From positions 124,001 to 188,000 of the forward strand of contig NZ_BMRM01000011.1 in assembly GCF_014648635.1 (NCBI RefSeq): a DNA stretch of 64,000 nucleotides, written 5' to 3'. Both the position numbers and the translations under genes were made by a program. The stretch is from Streptomyces cinerochromogenes. GTDB taxonomy: Bacteria; Actinomycetota; Actinomycetes; Streptomycetales; Streptomycetaceae. The stretch's first letter is position 1. The number at the start of each line of letters is the position of its first letter. The notes beneath the pieces are model-generated. The model made no database searches. It was not told where the DNA came from and was given only the letters and a program-made list of their open reading frames with translations. Positions 7,982 through 16,173 of this stretch are shown piece after piece.

Positions 7982-9453
7982 CGGAAACGGCCCGCAACGA
8001 ACCCGGCAGCACCGGCGACACCTCCGGCGCCGGGGGCGATCGACTCTTCGGCCCGGGCAGCCGGTTCGAGGCGTTCTTCAACGATCCGCGCTGGGCGCTG
8101 GCCGTCGTCCGGGCGACGGTGCTGGAGGCCGCGCACCCCCAGGTCGGCGCGGCCCTGGTCGACAACTCGGTGTTCGTGGCCCACCCGTGGCGGCGGCTGC
8201 GCAACACGGTCGTGAGCCTGCAGCGGATGTTCGGGGCCGACGACGAGGTACGGCGCAGGGAGGCGGCGCGGCTGAACCGGCTGCACGCGCGGCTCAGGGG
8301 CACGGACACGCGGGAGAGGCCCTACGACGCGATGGATCCCGCGGTGCGTGCCTGGGTGGTGGCGACACTCTTCGAGAGCAGCGTCACGATGTGCCGTCTC
8401 AGCGGACAGCCGCTGGAGCAGACGGACATGGAGCGGCTGTACGCCGAGTTCCGGGCGTATCTCGCCGCCCTGGACGGGGACGCCCGTCAGCTGCCCGCCA
8501 CCGTGCGGGAGTTCTGGCCGTACTACGACCGGGTGGTGGAGGAGGAGCTGGAGAACACGGAGGCGATGCGCGTCATCCTCTACCGGCTCTTCGACCATCT
8601 GCCCGCGCCACCGCTGCTGCAGGGGCTGCCCACCCTGTGGGCGGCCGGCCGGGCGCTCGCCGGGCCCCTGCTCGGCGTGGTCACCGTGGCGTCCCTTCCG
8701 GAGCCGTTCCGCCGCCGGGCGGGGCTGCCGGAGCTGCCCGGCGCCCAGGCCCTGATGCAGGGCGCGTACCTCGGCGTCGGCCTCGCCCGGTTCCTGCCGA
8801 GCGGCTGGCTGCGCACCGAGGTCCTCACCGAGCTGCTCGCCCTCTCCCCCGACGGCGACGACCCCCGGGCCCGGACGATCGGCGCGCTGCGGGACCGGAT
8901 GAAGCGGGCCGGGGCCCTGGTACGGCTGCTCGCCCCCCTTCCGCCGGAGCCGGACCCCGATGCGGGCGACACCGCGCGGCGCAGTGCGGAGGAGTTGTTC
9001 GCGGCGGTGCTGGACCAGACCGGGGACGGGTACCTGGACTGGCCCGACCTCGCCGCCATGGCCCGGGAGATCGCGGGCCGGCTCGATCTGGACGAGCCGG
9101 AGGAGACCCGGCTCTACGACGCCTTCGCCGGCTGGTGGCGGGAGCTGCAGGCTGCCCTCGACACCGACGGCGACGGCCGCGTCAGCGGCCCGGAGTACGC
9201 GGCGGCCGTGCCGTCGCTCGCCGGTCCCGCCCTGATCCGGGTGGCGGAGGTGCTCTTCGACGTCACCGACGCCGACGGCGACCAGCGCATCGACGCGGCG
9301 GAGTACCGGGCCCTGTTCCGCAGGGGCTTCCGGCGGGACAGGGCCGGTTCGGACGACACGTACGCGCGGGGTGCGTTCGTGCGGGACTTCCTGGCCTTCA
9401 TGGCGGGCCGGGAACGCTCGTCCCCCTACGACCCGCTGCTCGCCGACGCCTGA
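7978..9453 (+). CDS. MpaB/DUF2236-family oxygenase with three C-terminal EF-hands
   Basis: 491 residues from the GTG at 7978 (GGAG about 10 bases before, GTGA overlap with the prenyltransferase). Residues about 25-280 match the all-helical DUF2236 family of heme proteins, which includes fungal MpaB and rubber oxygenase Lcp: AAHPQVGAALVDNS, RLRNT, LHARLRGTD, YDAMDP, LYAEFRAYL. In the segment AWVVATLFES, where many relatives read WVHATL, the His is Val. The C-terminus has three canonical Ca2+ loops: DQTGDGYLDWPD (346-357), DTDGDGRVSGPE (395-406), DADGDQRIDAAE (431-442), a calerythrin-like module. No signal peptide is visible. Given the coupled cis-prenyltransferase, a Ca2+-regulated oxidative modification or cleavage of a polyprenyl chain is an attractive inference, not shown by sequence. 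Confidence 0.75.
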   Translation: MTETARNEPGSTGDTSGAGGDRLFGPGSRFEAFFNDPRWALAVVRATVLEAAHPQVGAALVDNSVFVAHPWRRLRNTVVSLQRMFGADDEVRRREAARLNRLHARLRGTDTRERPYDAMDPAVRAWVVATLFESSVTMCRLSGQPLEQTDMERLYAEFRAYLAALDGDARQLPATVREFWPYYDRVVEEELENTEAMRVILYRLFDHLPAPPLLQGLPTLWAAGRALAGPLLGVVTVASLPEPFRRRAGLPELPGAQALMQGAYLGVGLARFLPSGWLRTEVLTELLALSPDGDDPRARTIGALRDRMKRAGALVRLLAPLPPEPDPDAGDTARRSAEELFAAVLDQTGDGYLDWPDLAAMAREIAGRLDLDEPEETRLYDAFAGWWRELQAALDTDGDGRVSGPEYAAAVPSLAGPALIRVAEVLFDVTDADGDQRIDAAEYRALFRRGFRRDRAGSDDTYARGAFVRDFLAFMAGRERSSPYDPLLADA

Positions 9454-9463
9454 CCGGGGGGCT

Positions 9464-9480
9464 CCGCGCGGGTCGCGCGG
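9464..9480. terminator. Hairpin between convergent genes
   Basis: CCGCGCG-GGT-CGCGCGG forms a 7-bp stem immediately beside the stop of the SGNH hydrolase and 11 bases after the stop of the EF-hand oxygenase, so it can act on both convergent transcripts. No U-tract, as usual in Streptomyces. Confidence 0.5.
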
Positions 9481-10353
9481 TCAGCCGAGGCCGAGGACGC
9501 CCAGGGTGTGTTCGGCCATGCGCTGCTCGCCCAGGGCGTTGGGGTGGACGGGGACGATGTTCTGCCCGAACAGGAGCGGCTCGATCCACCGGGTGCCGAC
9601 GGGCCGGCAGGCGTCGTGCCCGGTGGAGGCCTCGGCGAGGTCCACGTAGGTCGCCCCCGTCTCCGCGGCGGCCCGTTGCACCACCGCGTTGAGGTGTGCC
9701 TGCAGGGCGTGCAGGTAGGGCACGTCGCCGGTGGCGACCGGGAGTCTGACGAAGCAGGAGGGGTCGGCCGTGGCGGGTGTGATCCACGGGTAGCCGAGCA
9801 CCGCGACCCGGGCGTGCGGGGCCTTGGCGCGCACGCTGCGGAGCGCGGACTTCAGCGCGGGGTAGGTCTTGGCGTCGATCTCGTCGTCGAAGGACGTGCC
9901 GTACCGGTCCTTGCAGGGGCTGCCCTTGCCGCCGCTGAGGACGCCCGCGGTGCCGCAGGCGGTCACGGCGTTGATGAAGGTGCCGTTGTCGTTGCCGCCG
10001 ATGGTGAGGGTCACCAGGTCGGTGTCGTCGGTGAGGGCGTCGGTCTGGGGGGCGACGCCGGGGTACTGGGCCTCGGTGAAGTCCTTGGTCTGGGCGGCCC
10101 CGCAGGTGACGTCCGTCAGCCGTGCGGCGGTCCGGGCGGCGATGACGTGGGGGTAGTTCGCCGTGGAGCGCAGGCAGAGCGGGCTGGTGACGTCGACGGG
10201 GAGGACGCCCGAGGCGGCGCTGTAACTGTCGCCGAGGGCCGCGTAGTCGAGGGGGGCCGTGGCCTGGGCGGGGACCGCGGTGAGGCCGAGGGCCAGTGCG
10301 CCGACGGCCGCGGAGGCGGCGGTGAGGGCTCGGCGCAGGGCGGGCAGGGGCAT
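9481..10353 (-). CDS. Secreted SGNH/GDSL-family esterase or lipase
   Basis: 290 residues with an export signal (SAAVGALALGLTAVPAQA). SGNH blocks are visible in order: block I ALGDSYSAASG with the nucleophile Ser, block III TIGGNDNGTF with the oxyanion Asn, and block V VPVHPNALGEQ with the catalytic His. Conserved Cys pairs fit a secreted enzyme. It resembles Streptomyces extracellular esterases and phospholipases of this family. I chose ATG 10353 because AAGGGAG sits 9 bases before; the ATG at 10377 would place the ribosome site inside the gene. Monocistronic, with a repeat-rich 5' region that is shared with the divergent DUF6131 gene. Confidence 0.85.
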   Translation of the reverse strand: MPLPALRRALTAASAAVGALALGLTAVPAQATAPLDYAALGDSYSAASGVLPVDVTSPLCLRSTANYPHVIAARTAARLTDVTCGAAQTKDFTEAQYPGVAPQTDALTDDTDLVTLTIGGNDNGTFINAVTACGTAGVLSGGKGSPCKDRYGTSFDDEIDAKTYPALKSALRSVRAKAPHARVAVLGYPWITPATADPSCFVRLPVATGDVPYLHALQAHLNAVVQRAAAETGATYVDLAEASTGHDACRPVGTRWIEPLLFGQNIVPVHPNALGEQRMAEHTLGVLGLG

Positions 10354-10366
10354 GGGGTGCTCTCCC

Positions 10367-10436
10367 TTCTCGGGCATGGGGGTGCCGTGGGGCGGGCGTG
10401 CTTCTCGGGCATGGGGGTGCCGTAGGACGGGCGTGC
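10367..10436. repeat. 35-bp tandem duplication upstream of the esterase
   Basis: Two adjacent copies, 10367-10401 and 10402-10436, beginning TTCTCGGGCATGGGGGTGCC, differ at two positions. The copy nearer the gene overlaps its ribosome binding region, so the duplication carries a second pseudo-start (ATG context) further upstream on the minus strand. A 12-bp unit, CGGAACGGCGTG, is also doubled at 10468-10491. Confidence 0.75.
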
Positions 10437-10528
10437 GGGAGCGCGGGGACGGCGTGGCTCGATCGAGCGGAACGGCGTGCGGAACGGCGTGCGGGCCACG
10501 AGGTGGCGGCCGGGAGAACGTCGGGGGG

Positions 10529-10555
10529 TTACCGCGGGGTACTACCGCTAGGTAA
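10529..10555. promoter_or_regulatory. Imperfect dyad in the divergent promoter region
   Basis: TTACC-GCGG, a 7-base centre, then CCGC-TA-GGTAA: outer arms TTACC/GGTAA and inner arms GCGG/CCGC pair, with two unpaired bases on the right side. It sits between the divergent esterase and DUF6131 genes and is a candidate operator. Confidence 0.35.
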
Positions 10556-10684
10556 TGTGAGGCCGCCGACATGCGGAGTCAACAGCGGCGACAGAACTTC
10601 TTTGAATTACGGACCGCACTGATAGGACTCGCGGATCCGGGGCACCCGGAGGGCAGGACCACCGTCAGCAGCTGGAGGCACGTC

Positions 10685-10840
10685 ATGATCGCCCTCGGCA
10701 TCATCCTGCTCATCATCGGCTTCGTCACCGGTATTTCGATCCTGTGGACCATCGGCGTGATCCTGCTGGTGGTGGGAGCCATCCTGTGGATCATGGGGTC
10801 CATGGGACACGCGGTCGCCGGCCGCCGCCACTATTGGTGA
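10685..10840 (+). CDS. DUF6131 family small membrane protein
   Basis: 51 residues, nearly all membrane: LGIILLIIGFVTGI and TIGVILLVVGAILWIMG form two hydrophobic helices joined by a short turn, followed by the charged tail GRRHYW. The pattern matches the short two-helix DUF6131 proteins common in actinobacteria. ATG at 10685 with GGAGG seven bases before. Role unknown; such peptides are usually abundant membrane stress proteins. Confidence 0.8.
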   Translation: MIALGIILLIIGFVTGISILWTIGVILLVVGAILWIMGSMGHAVAGRRHYW

Positions 10841-10859
10841 ACGGCACCATGTGATCCGT

Positions 10860-10888
10860 CCCGGCGGGCGCTTCCGGCGCTCGCCGGG
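10860..10888. terminator. Hairpin between DUF6131 and DinB genes
   Basis: CCCGGCG (10860-10866) pairs with CGCCGGG (10882-10888) around a 15-base loop that itself contains self-complementary GCGC steps. It lies 20 bases past the DUF6131 stop and 20 bases before the convergent DinB-fold gene end. Confidence 0.5.
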
Positions 10889-10907
10889 CGGCGTGTGCGC
10901 GGGGGCG

Positions 10908-11531
10908 TCAGGCCGGCCCGGCCGCCCGGTGGAGGTCACGGAGCAGGGCGATCTCGGCGCCGTGGTGCAGCACCTCCTGGTTGACCCACCACACGATGTC
11001 CCGGAAGGGCTCCTCGACGTCGCTGCCGTAGGGGTACGCGCAGTACCCGACCGTGTCCAGCGCGGCGTCGTCCGCGCCCAGCAGCACGGCGCGCCAGGCG
11101 GCGGCTCCTGAGGCGAGGGCCTCGACGGCTCCGGCGGCGTCCCCGCCGACCGGGTGCTCCTCGCGGGTCGCCGAGCGGCTGCCGGTGGTGTGGTCGGCGC
11201 GCAGCACCAGCATCTCGGTGAGATGGCTCAGGCGCCAGGCGATCGTGGTGACCGGCGGCGGCCAGGGGTGCGGGTAGGCGGCGGCGTCGCGGCCCCAGTC
11301 ACCGGCACCGGCCAGGAAGGTCGCCCGCGGTCCCGGCCCTGCCGCCCGCGGGCGGACCGACCAGCAGCCGGGCACCGGCTCCCACAGGTACTCCTCGTCG
11401 GTCAGGGGCTCGACCCGCGTGTCCGTGCCGTCACCGCTGTCCATGACCGGTCCGCGCAGCCGGCCGAGGAGCCGCTCGCACGCGAAGTCGAACTGGTCCA
11501 GCAGCGGACGCAGGCGGGGCGGTGTCGTCAT
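10908..11531 (-). CDS. DinB-fold protein (YfiT/DinB superfamily)
   Basis: 207 residues. The four-helix DinB/YfiT pattern is recognisable: RPLLDQFDFACERLLGRLRG at the start, the WRLSHLTEMLVLRADH segment with the first metal-ligand His, and the final helix IVWWVNQEVLHHGAEIALLRDL with the His pair. Members use a three-His metal site and include mycothiol-dependent isomerases and transferases; substrate is unknown here. ATG 11531 has AGGAGAG upstream, located within the preceding relic whose TGA overlaps the ATG (ATGA). Confidence 0.8.
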   Translation of the reverse strand: MTTPPRLRPLLDQFDFACERLLGRLRGPVMDSGDGTDTRVEPLTDEEYLWEPVPGCWSVRPRAAGPGPRATFLAGAGDWGRDAAAYPHPWPPPVTTIAWRLSHLTEMLVLRADHTTGSRSATREEHPVGGDAAGAVEALASGAAAWRAVLLGADDAALDTVGYCAYPYGSDVEEPFRDIVWWVNQEVLHHGAEIALLRDLHRAAGPA

Positions 11532-11878
11532 CGGCCGCTCTCCTGAACGATGGCCGGCCACCGGCGGGCCCGCCCGGCGTCCCCGTCTCCCCTGTCTCCG
11601 CCGCTTCCGTCGCCGTCGCGCAGGAAGTGGCCGTTGCCCCGGTAGTGGGTGACGGTGCGGGCGAAGCCCTGGCGGAACAGCGGGTCCTCGAAGCGCTCGA
11701 CGGAGCGCGGGGGCGCGGGGACGGTGGCCGTCTCCCCGTCGGTCCGGGCCCGCGCGGCCCGCTGCCGCACCTCAGGGCCGGGGGATTCGGGCGGGCGGCC
11801 GTAGGCCGCGGCGAGGTTGCCGTCCCCCACGGCGAGCATGCCGTGCGCGTACGGTTCGGTCTGCGGGTAGAGAGGCAT
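11528..11878 (-). pseudogene. Relic of proline iminopeptidase with large internal deletion
   Basis: A 116-codon open frame. Its first residues, MPLYPQTEPYAHGMLAVGDG, match the N-terminus of proline iminopeptidases, and from about residue 45 it matches a region normally near residue 200: RAARARTDGETATV, VERFEDPLFRQGFART, HYRGNGHFLRDGD, equivalent to the ARIENHYF region of the family. The alpha/beta-hydrolase core with GxSxG, Asp and His is absent, so about 160 residues have been lost in frame, and the family's C-terminal third is also missing. It may be transcribed with the DinB gene, to which it is coupled. It cannot be an active peptidase. Confidence 0.7.
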
Positions 11879-12072
11879 CCGGGCACCGTAGCGCGCAACG
11901 CGCCGGGCTGTCCGCCGGGTTGCGGCCCGCCGGACCGCGGGCGACTGTCGCGGCAGCGCCGCGGAATTGTCCGTGATCGGTAACAGAGGGATCCCCCGCC
12001 CGTTCCCCGCCGTCCTGCCAGGTGCGAAGCATCGGCACGGCACGGACAACAGACGCAGGGGGCGGGACGGAC

Positions 12073-12831
12073 ATGGCGCGGCATGGCGGACGGGGATGGT
12101 ACGGCCGGGTGATCGCGGCGGCGGTCGGGGTCACGGCGGTGGCAGCCGCCACCTCGGTGTGGACCGCGCAGGCCGGCCAGAGCGGCCACCCGGCCGCGCC
12201 GGCCAGGCCCGCCAAGCCGAAGGCGGCCGTGTCCGCGGCCATCGCGCACGCCTCCGACCGGGGCGAGCACGCCGTCAACATCACCATCGACGACGGCCCG
12301 GACCCGGTCTGGACCCCGCAGGTCCTCCAAGTACTGCGCGACAACGGCGTGAAGGCGACGTTCTGCATGGTCGGCACCCAGGCCCAGGCGCACCCGGATC
12401 TCGTCCGGCAGGTCGTGGCCGCCGGGCACCGGCTGTGCGACCACACCGTGTCGCACGACACCACCATGGACACCAAGTCCGAGGCGTACCAGGCGCAGCA
12501 GATCGTGGACGCGGAACGGCAGATCACCAAGGCGTCGGGGGGCGTCCGCCCGATGTACTACCGGGCGCCGGGCGGCGCCTTCACGCCGTACAGCCGGAAG
12601 CTGGCGGCCTCGCACGGCATGCGTCCGCTGGGCTGGAACGTCGACTCGAAGGACTTCGAGCGGCCGGGCAGCGACGCGATCATCTCCACGGTCAGGAGCG
12701 AGGTGACCAACGGGCCCACGATCCTCTTCCACGACGCGGGCGGCGACCGCTCCCAGACGGTGGCGGCGCTGCGCACCCTGCTGCCCTGGCTGAAGCAGCA
12801 GGGGTACGACTTCGGTTTCCCCGTGCGCTGA
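12073..12831 (+). CDS. Secreted or membrane-anchored polysaccharide deacetylase
   Basis: 252 residues with an N-terminal hydrophobic segment (VIAAAVGVTAVAAATSVW) after a short basic stretch. The NodB homology domain is complete: TIDDGPDP with the metal-binding and catalytic Asp pair, DHTVSHDTTM with both metal His, RAPGG with the Arg-Pro motif, WNVDSKDF, and the final ILFHDAGG with the catalytic His. These enzymes remove N- or O-acetyl groups from chitin oligomers, peptidoglycan or xylan. The nearby sugar importer suggests an amino-sugar substrate, which is inference. ATG 12073 was preferred over 12022 because of the G-rich site just before it. Confidence 0.87.
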   Translation: MARHGGRGWYGRVIAAAVGVTAVAAATSVWTAQAGQSGHPAAPARPAKPKAAVSAAIAHASDRGEHAVNITIDDGPDPVWTPQVLQVLRDNGVKATFCMVGTQAQAHPDLVRQVVAAGHRLCDHTVSHDTTMDTKSEAYQAQQIVDAERQITKASGGVRPMYYRAPGGAFTPYSRKLAASHGMRPLGWNVDSKDFERPGSDAIISTVRSEVTNGPTILFHDAGGDRSQTVAALRTLLPWLKQQGYDFGFPVR

Positions 12832-12893
12832 GAAACCGGCCCCGGGTTCCGCCCGCCCCTCTTGTGGGCGTGTTCATGCAGCAATTAGCCTCC

Positions 12894-12941
12894 GAGGCGT
12901 TGTGCACAGCGAAATAGTCATTGCGCATGTTGCAACGCCTC
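12894..12941. promoter_or_regulatory. Inverted repeat just upstream of the sugar importer
   Basis: GAGGCGTTG (12894-12902) and CAACGCCTC (12933-12941) are perfect 9-bp arms 30 bases apart, ending four bases before the GGAGG of the solute-binding protein gene. It could be a pair of operator half-sites or a leader RNA stem exposing or masking the ribosome site. Confidence 0.45.
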
Positions 12942-12957
12942 ATCGGAGGAAGACTCC

Positions 12958-14256
12958 ATGAACCTGTCCGTCCGTCTCGCGGCGTTCACCGCGCTCGCCG
13001 CCGCCCTGGTCACCGCCTGCGCACCCCGGACCGCCGGCACCTCCTCCGCCGGCACGGACGAGAAGAGCGGCACCCTGCGGGTGTGGCTCTTCCAGGAGGT
13101 CGACAACCGGCCCAAGCAGCACGTGGTCGACGCCGTCCTCGCCGGCTTCGAGAAGGCGCACGAGGACACCGAGGTCAGCGTCGAGTACATCCCCGTCGAG
13201 ACCCGCGCCCAGCGCATCAAAGCCGCCTTCAACGACCCGAAGTCCGCGCCGGACGTCATCGAGTACGGCAACACCGACACCGCCGGCTATGTGCGGGACG
13301 GCGGACTCCTGGACGTCACCCGGGAGTTCGACGCCTGGGGCGAGACCAAGGACACCGACCCGACCGCCCGGCGGTCGGTCACCGTGGACGGCCGGGTCTA
13401 CGGGGCGCCGTACTTCGTCGGCGTCCGCGCGCTGTACTACCGGACCGACATCTTCCGCGAACTCGGCCTCTCCGTACCGAGGTCACAGGCCGAGCTGATC
13501 TCGACGGCCAGGCGGATCCGCGCCGAGAAACCCGGCCTGTACGGCCTCGCCGTCGGCGGCGCCTACACCTACGGCGCGCTGCCGTTCATCTGGGCCCACG
13601 GCGGCGACCTGGCCACCGGCGAGGAGGGGTCGTACGCCTCCGCCCTCGACCGCCCCGCCGCCCGGAAGGGGATCGAGGCCTACACCTCGCTCTTCGGCGA
13701 CGACAACTGCCCCGCCGCCACCTGCGCGGGCATGACCGGCAACGACACGGTGACCGCGTTCGCCTCCGGAAAGGCGGCCATGGCGATCGGCGGCGACTTC
13801 AGCCACGCCGCCGTGGAGGCCGGGAAGGTCAGGGGGAAGTACGCGGTGGTGCCGCTGCCCGGGGTGGAGCCCGGCTCGATCGCACCGGCCTTCGCGGGCG
13901 GCAACAACATCGGTGTCCTGAAGAACACCGCGCACCGCACGCTCGCCGTTGACCTGATGAAACGGCTCGCCTCGAAGAGGACGCAGCGCGACCTCTTCGA
14001 CGCCATGGGCTTCCTGCCGACCTTCACGGATGTACGGCGGCAGGCCGCGGCGACGGAGCCGTTCGTGAAGCCGTTCGTGCGGACCCTCGCCGCCGGCACC
14101 GAGTTCGTGCCGGCCTCGCCCGCCTGGGCGCGGATCGACTCCTCGCTGGTGCTGCCGACCATGTTCCAGGAGATCGTCAGCGGCAGGAAGGACGTGGCGG
14201 CGGCGTCCGAGGACGCGGCGCGGAAGATGGACGACGCGTTCGGCTCCGCCGGATGA
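12958..14256 (+). CDS. Carbohydrate ABC transporter substrate-binding lipoprotein
   Basis: 432 residues. A lipobox LVTAC places the lipid-modified Cys at about residue 21, so the mature protein is anchored outside the membrane. The fold of cluster-D sugar binding proteins is clear: TLRVWLFQEV, VVDAVLAGFEKAHEDTEV, APDVIEYGNTDTAGY, GAPYFVGVRALYYRTDIF, AFAGGNNIGVL. It is similar in outline to DasA/NgcE-type chito-oligosaccharide binders. The ATG follows GGAGG by 8 bases and is preceded by an inverted repeat. Its stop overlaps the start of the first permease (ATGA). Confidence 0.87.
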   Translation: MNLSVRLAAFTALAAALVTACAPRTAGTSSAGTDEKSGTLRVWLFQEVDNRPKQHVVDAVLAGFEKAHEDTEVSVEYIPVETRAQRIKAAFNDPKSAPDVIEYGNTDTAGYVRDGGLLDVTREFDAWGETKDTDPTARRSVTVDGRVYGAPYFVGVRALYYRTDIFRELGLSVPRSQAELISTARRIRAEKPGLYGLAVGGAYTYGALPFIWAHGGDLATGEEGSYASALDRPAARKGIEAYTSLFGDDNCPAATCAGMTGNDTVTAFASGKAAMAIGGDFSHAAVEAGKVRGKYAVVPLPGVEPGSIAPAFAGGNNIGVLKNTAHRTLAVDLMKRLASKRTQRDLFDAMGFLPTFTDVRRQAAATEPFVKPFVRTLAAGTEFVPASPAWARIDSSLVLPTMFQEIVSGRKDVAAASEDAARKMDDAFGSAG

Positions 14257-15173
14257 GCCGGGCGGCGGTGCCGTCCGGGCGGACGTCCGCGAAGGGCCGC
14301 CGGGCCGGATGGACGCCCTGGTTCTATGTGGCTCCCGCCCTGCTCGTGCTGGGCGGGCTGCTGGTCTACCCCGTCTGCCAACTCGGGCTGATGTCCGTCC
14401 TGGAGTACACCCAGGCGCAGGTCAGCGGTGGGGAGCCCACCCGTTTCCGGGGCCTCGCCAACTACACCGAACTGTTCGCGGACGACCAGTTCCGGCAGGT
14501 GCTCTTGGCCACGGTGGGCTTCGCGGCGGCCTGTGTGGTCTCCACCCTGGCGGTGGGCTGCGCGCTCGCCGTCCTGCTCACCCGCGTCCGCGCCCTTCCC
14601 CGCCTCGCACTGATGCTGGCCGCGCTGGGCGCGTGGGCGACACCGACGATCACCGGCTCGACGGTCTGGCTGTTCCTCTTCGACCCCGACTTCGGTCCGG
14701 TCGACCGCCTGCTGGGGCTCGGCGACTTCTCGTGGACCTACGGCCGGTACAGCGCCTTCCTCCTGGTGCTGCTGGAGGTGGTGTGGTGCTCCTTCCCGTT
14801 CGTGATGGTCACCGTCTACGCCGGCATCCGCGCAGTGCCGGGCGAGGTGCTGGAGGCCGCCGCGCTGGACGGTGCCTCGCAGTGGCGGATCTGGCGCTCG
14901 GTGCTGGCGCCGATGCTCCGGCCGATCCTGGTCGTCGTCACCGTCCAGTCGGTGATCTGGGACTTCAAGGTCTTCACCCAGATCTACGTCATGACGGGCG
15001 GCGGCGGCATCGCCGGCCAGAACCTGGTCCTGAACGTCTACGCCTACCAGAAGGCCTTCGCGTCCTCGCAGTACAGCCTGGGCTCGGCGATCGGCGTCGT
15101 GATGCTGCTGATCCTGCTCGCCGTCACGCTCGGCTACCTGCGGCTGCTGCGCCGCCAGGGGGAGGAACTGTGA
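14253..15173 (+). CDS. Carbohydrate ABC transporter permease, MalF type
   Basis: 306 residues, six predicted membrane helices, starting with [19 protein letters not shown]. The coupling EAA loop reads [20 protein letters not shown] with the expected Gly, contacting the cytoplasmic ATPase. Coupled by ATGA to the binding protein and by GTGA to the second permease. No ATP-binding gene is adjacent; in Streptomyces the shared ATPase MsiK usually energises such importers. Confidence 0.88.
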   Translation: MSRAAVPSGRTSAKGRRAGWTPWFYVAPALLVLGGLLVYPVCQLGLMSVLEYTQAQVSGGEPTRFRGLANYTELFADDQFRQVLLATVGFAAACVVSTLAVGCALAVLLTRVRALPRLALMLAALGAWATPTITGSTVWLFLFDPDFGPVDRLLGLGDFSWTYGRYSAFLLVLLEVVWCSFPFVMVTVYAGIRAVPGEVLEAAALDGASQWRIWRSVLAPMLRPILVVVTVQSVIWDFKVFTQIYVMTGGGGIAGQNLVLNVYAYQKAFASSQYSLGSAIGVVMLLILLAVTLGYLRLLRRQGEEL

Positions 15174-16030
15174 GTCTCGTACGACGTCCCGTACCCCGTC
15201 GTCCGCCACGGCTCCCCTGGCGGCCGGCGGCCGAGGCGACGGCGCTGCTGGTCGCCGCGGTCGTCGCCTTCCCCCTGTACTGGATGCTGCTGAGCGCCGT
15301 GAAACCGGCCGGGGAGATCGAGTCCACCGAGCCGAGGCCCTGGACCTCCTCTCCCTCGCTGGACTCCTTCCGGCGCGTGTTCCAGCAGCACGACTTCGGC
15401 CGGTACTTCGTCAACAGCCTCGTCGTCGCGGTGAGTGTGGTGATCGCCTCCGCGCTGATCGCCTTCCTCGCCGCGACCGCCGTGACCCGCTTCCGGTTCC
15501 GCTTCCGGACCACCCTGCTGATCATGTTCCTGGTGGCCCAGATGGTGCCCGTGGAGGCGCTCACCATCCCCCTGTTCTTCCTCATGCGGGACCTGGGCCA
15601 GCTGAACACGCTGGGCTCGCTGATCCTGCCGCACCTCGCCTTCTCGCTGCCGTTCGCGATCTGGATGCTGCGGGGGTTCGTGCGCGCCGTCCCGGAGTCC
15701 CTGGAGGAGGCCGCGTACCTCGACGGGGCGAGCCGGGCACGCTTCCTGTGGCGGATCCTGCTCCCGCTGGTCCTGCCGGGCCTGGTCGCCACCAGCGTGT
15801 TCTCGTTCATCTCCGCCTGGAACGACTTCCTGTTCGCCAGGTCGTTCATCATCAGCGACACCTCGCAGTCGACGCTGCCGATGGCCCTGCTGGTCTTCTA
15901 CAAGCCGGACGAGCCGGACTGGGGCGGGGTCATGGCGGCGTCCACCGTGATGACGGTCCCGGTCCTGGTGTTCTTCGTCCTCGTCCAGCGCCGGCTGGTC
16001 TCCGGACTGGGCGGAGCGGTGAAGGACTGA
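15170..16030 (+). CDS. Carbohydrate ABC transporter permease, MalG type
   Basis: 286 residues from GTG 15170, which overlaps the preceding stop and has GGAGG five bases upstream. Six membrane helices; the EAA loop is [20 protein letters not shown], and the C-terminal [12 protein letters not shown] and [21 protein letters not shown] segments are classic MalG-type features. It completes the importer with the two upstream genes. No glycosidase or LacI-type regulator gene follows directly, so the sugar cannot be named. Confidence 0.88.
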   Translation: MSLVRRPVPRRPPRLPWRPAAEATALLVAAVVAFPLYWMLLSAVKPAGEIESTEPRPWTSSPSLDSFRRVFQQHDFGRYFVNSLVVAVSVVIASALIAFLAATAVTRFRFRFRTTLLIMFLVAQMVPVEALTIPLFFLMRDLGQLNTLGSLILPHLAFSLPFAIWMLRGFVRAVPESLEEAAYLDGASRARFLWRILLPLVLPGLVATSVFSFISAWNDFLFARSFIISDTSQSTLPMALLVFYKPDEPDWGGVMAASTVMTVPVLVFFVLVQRRLVSGLGGAVKD

Positions 16031-16173
16031 CCCTCGGCCGTCGAGGACCCGGCCGCTGCCGTGTCCGTGTCCTGGAGAGGTGCGCGTCACCCGGTACGAG
16101 GACCGCGTGGGCCGGCGCCCGGAACGGGCCGCCGGAGGTGGGGGTTCCGGGACCGGTCTGCGAGCATGGCCGT

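Larger units (their letters stand above)
10354..10684. other. Divergent intergenic region between esterase and DUF6131 gene
   Basis: 331 bases holding the duplicated 35-bp unit, the doubled 12-bp unit and the dyad at 10529-10555. No additional open frame with Streptomyces codon bias is seen. Promoters for both flanking genes must lie here, but no consensus -35/-10 pair is convincing. Confidence 0.5.
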
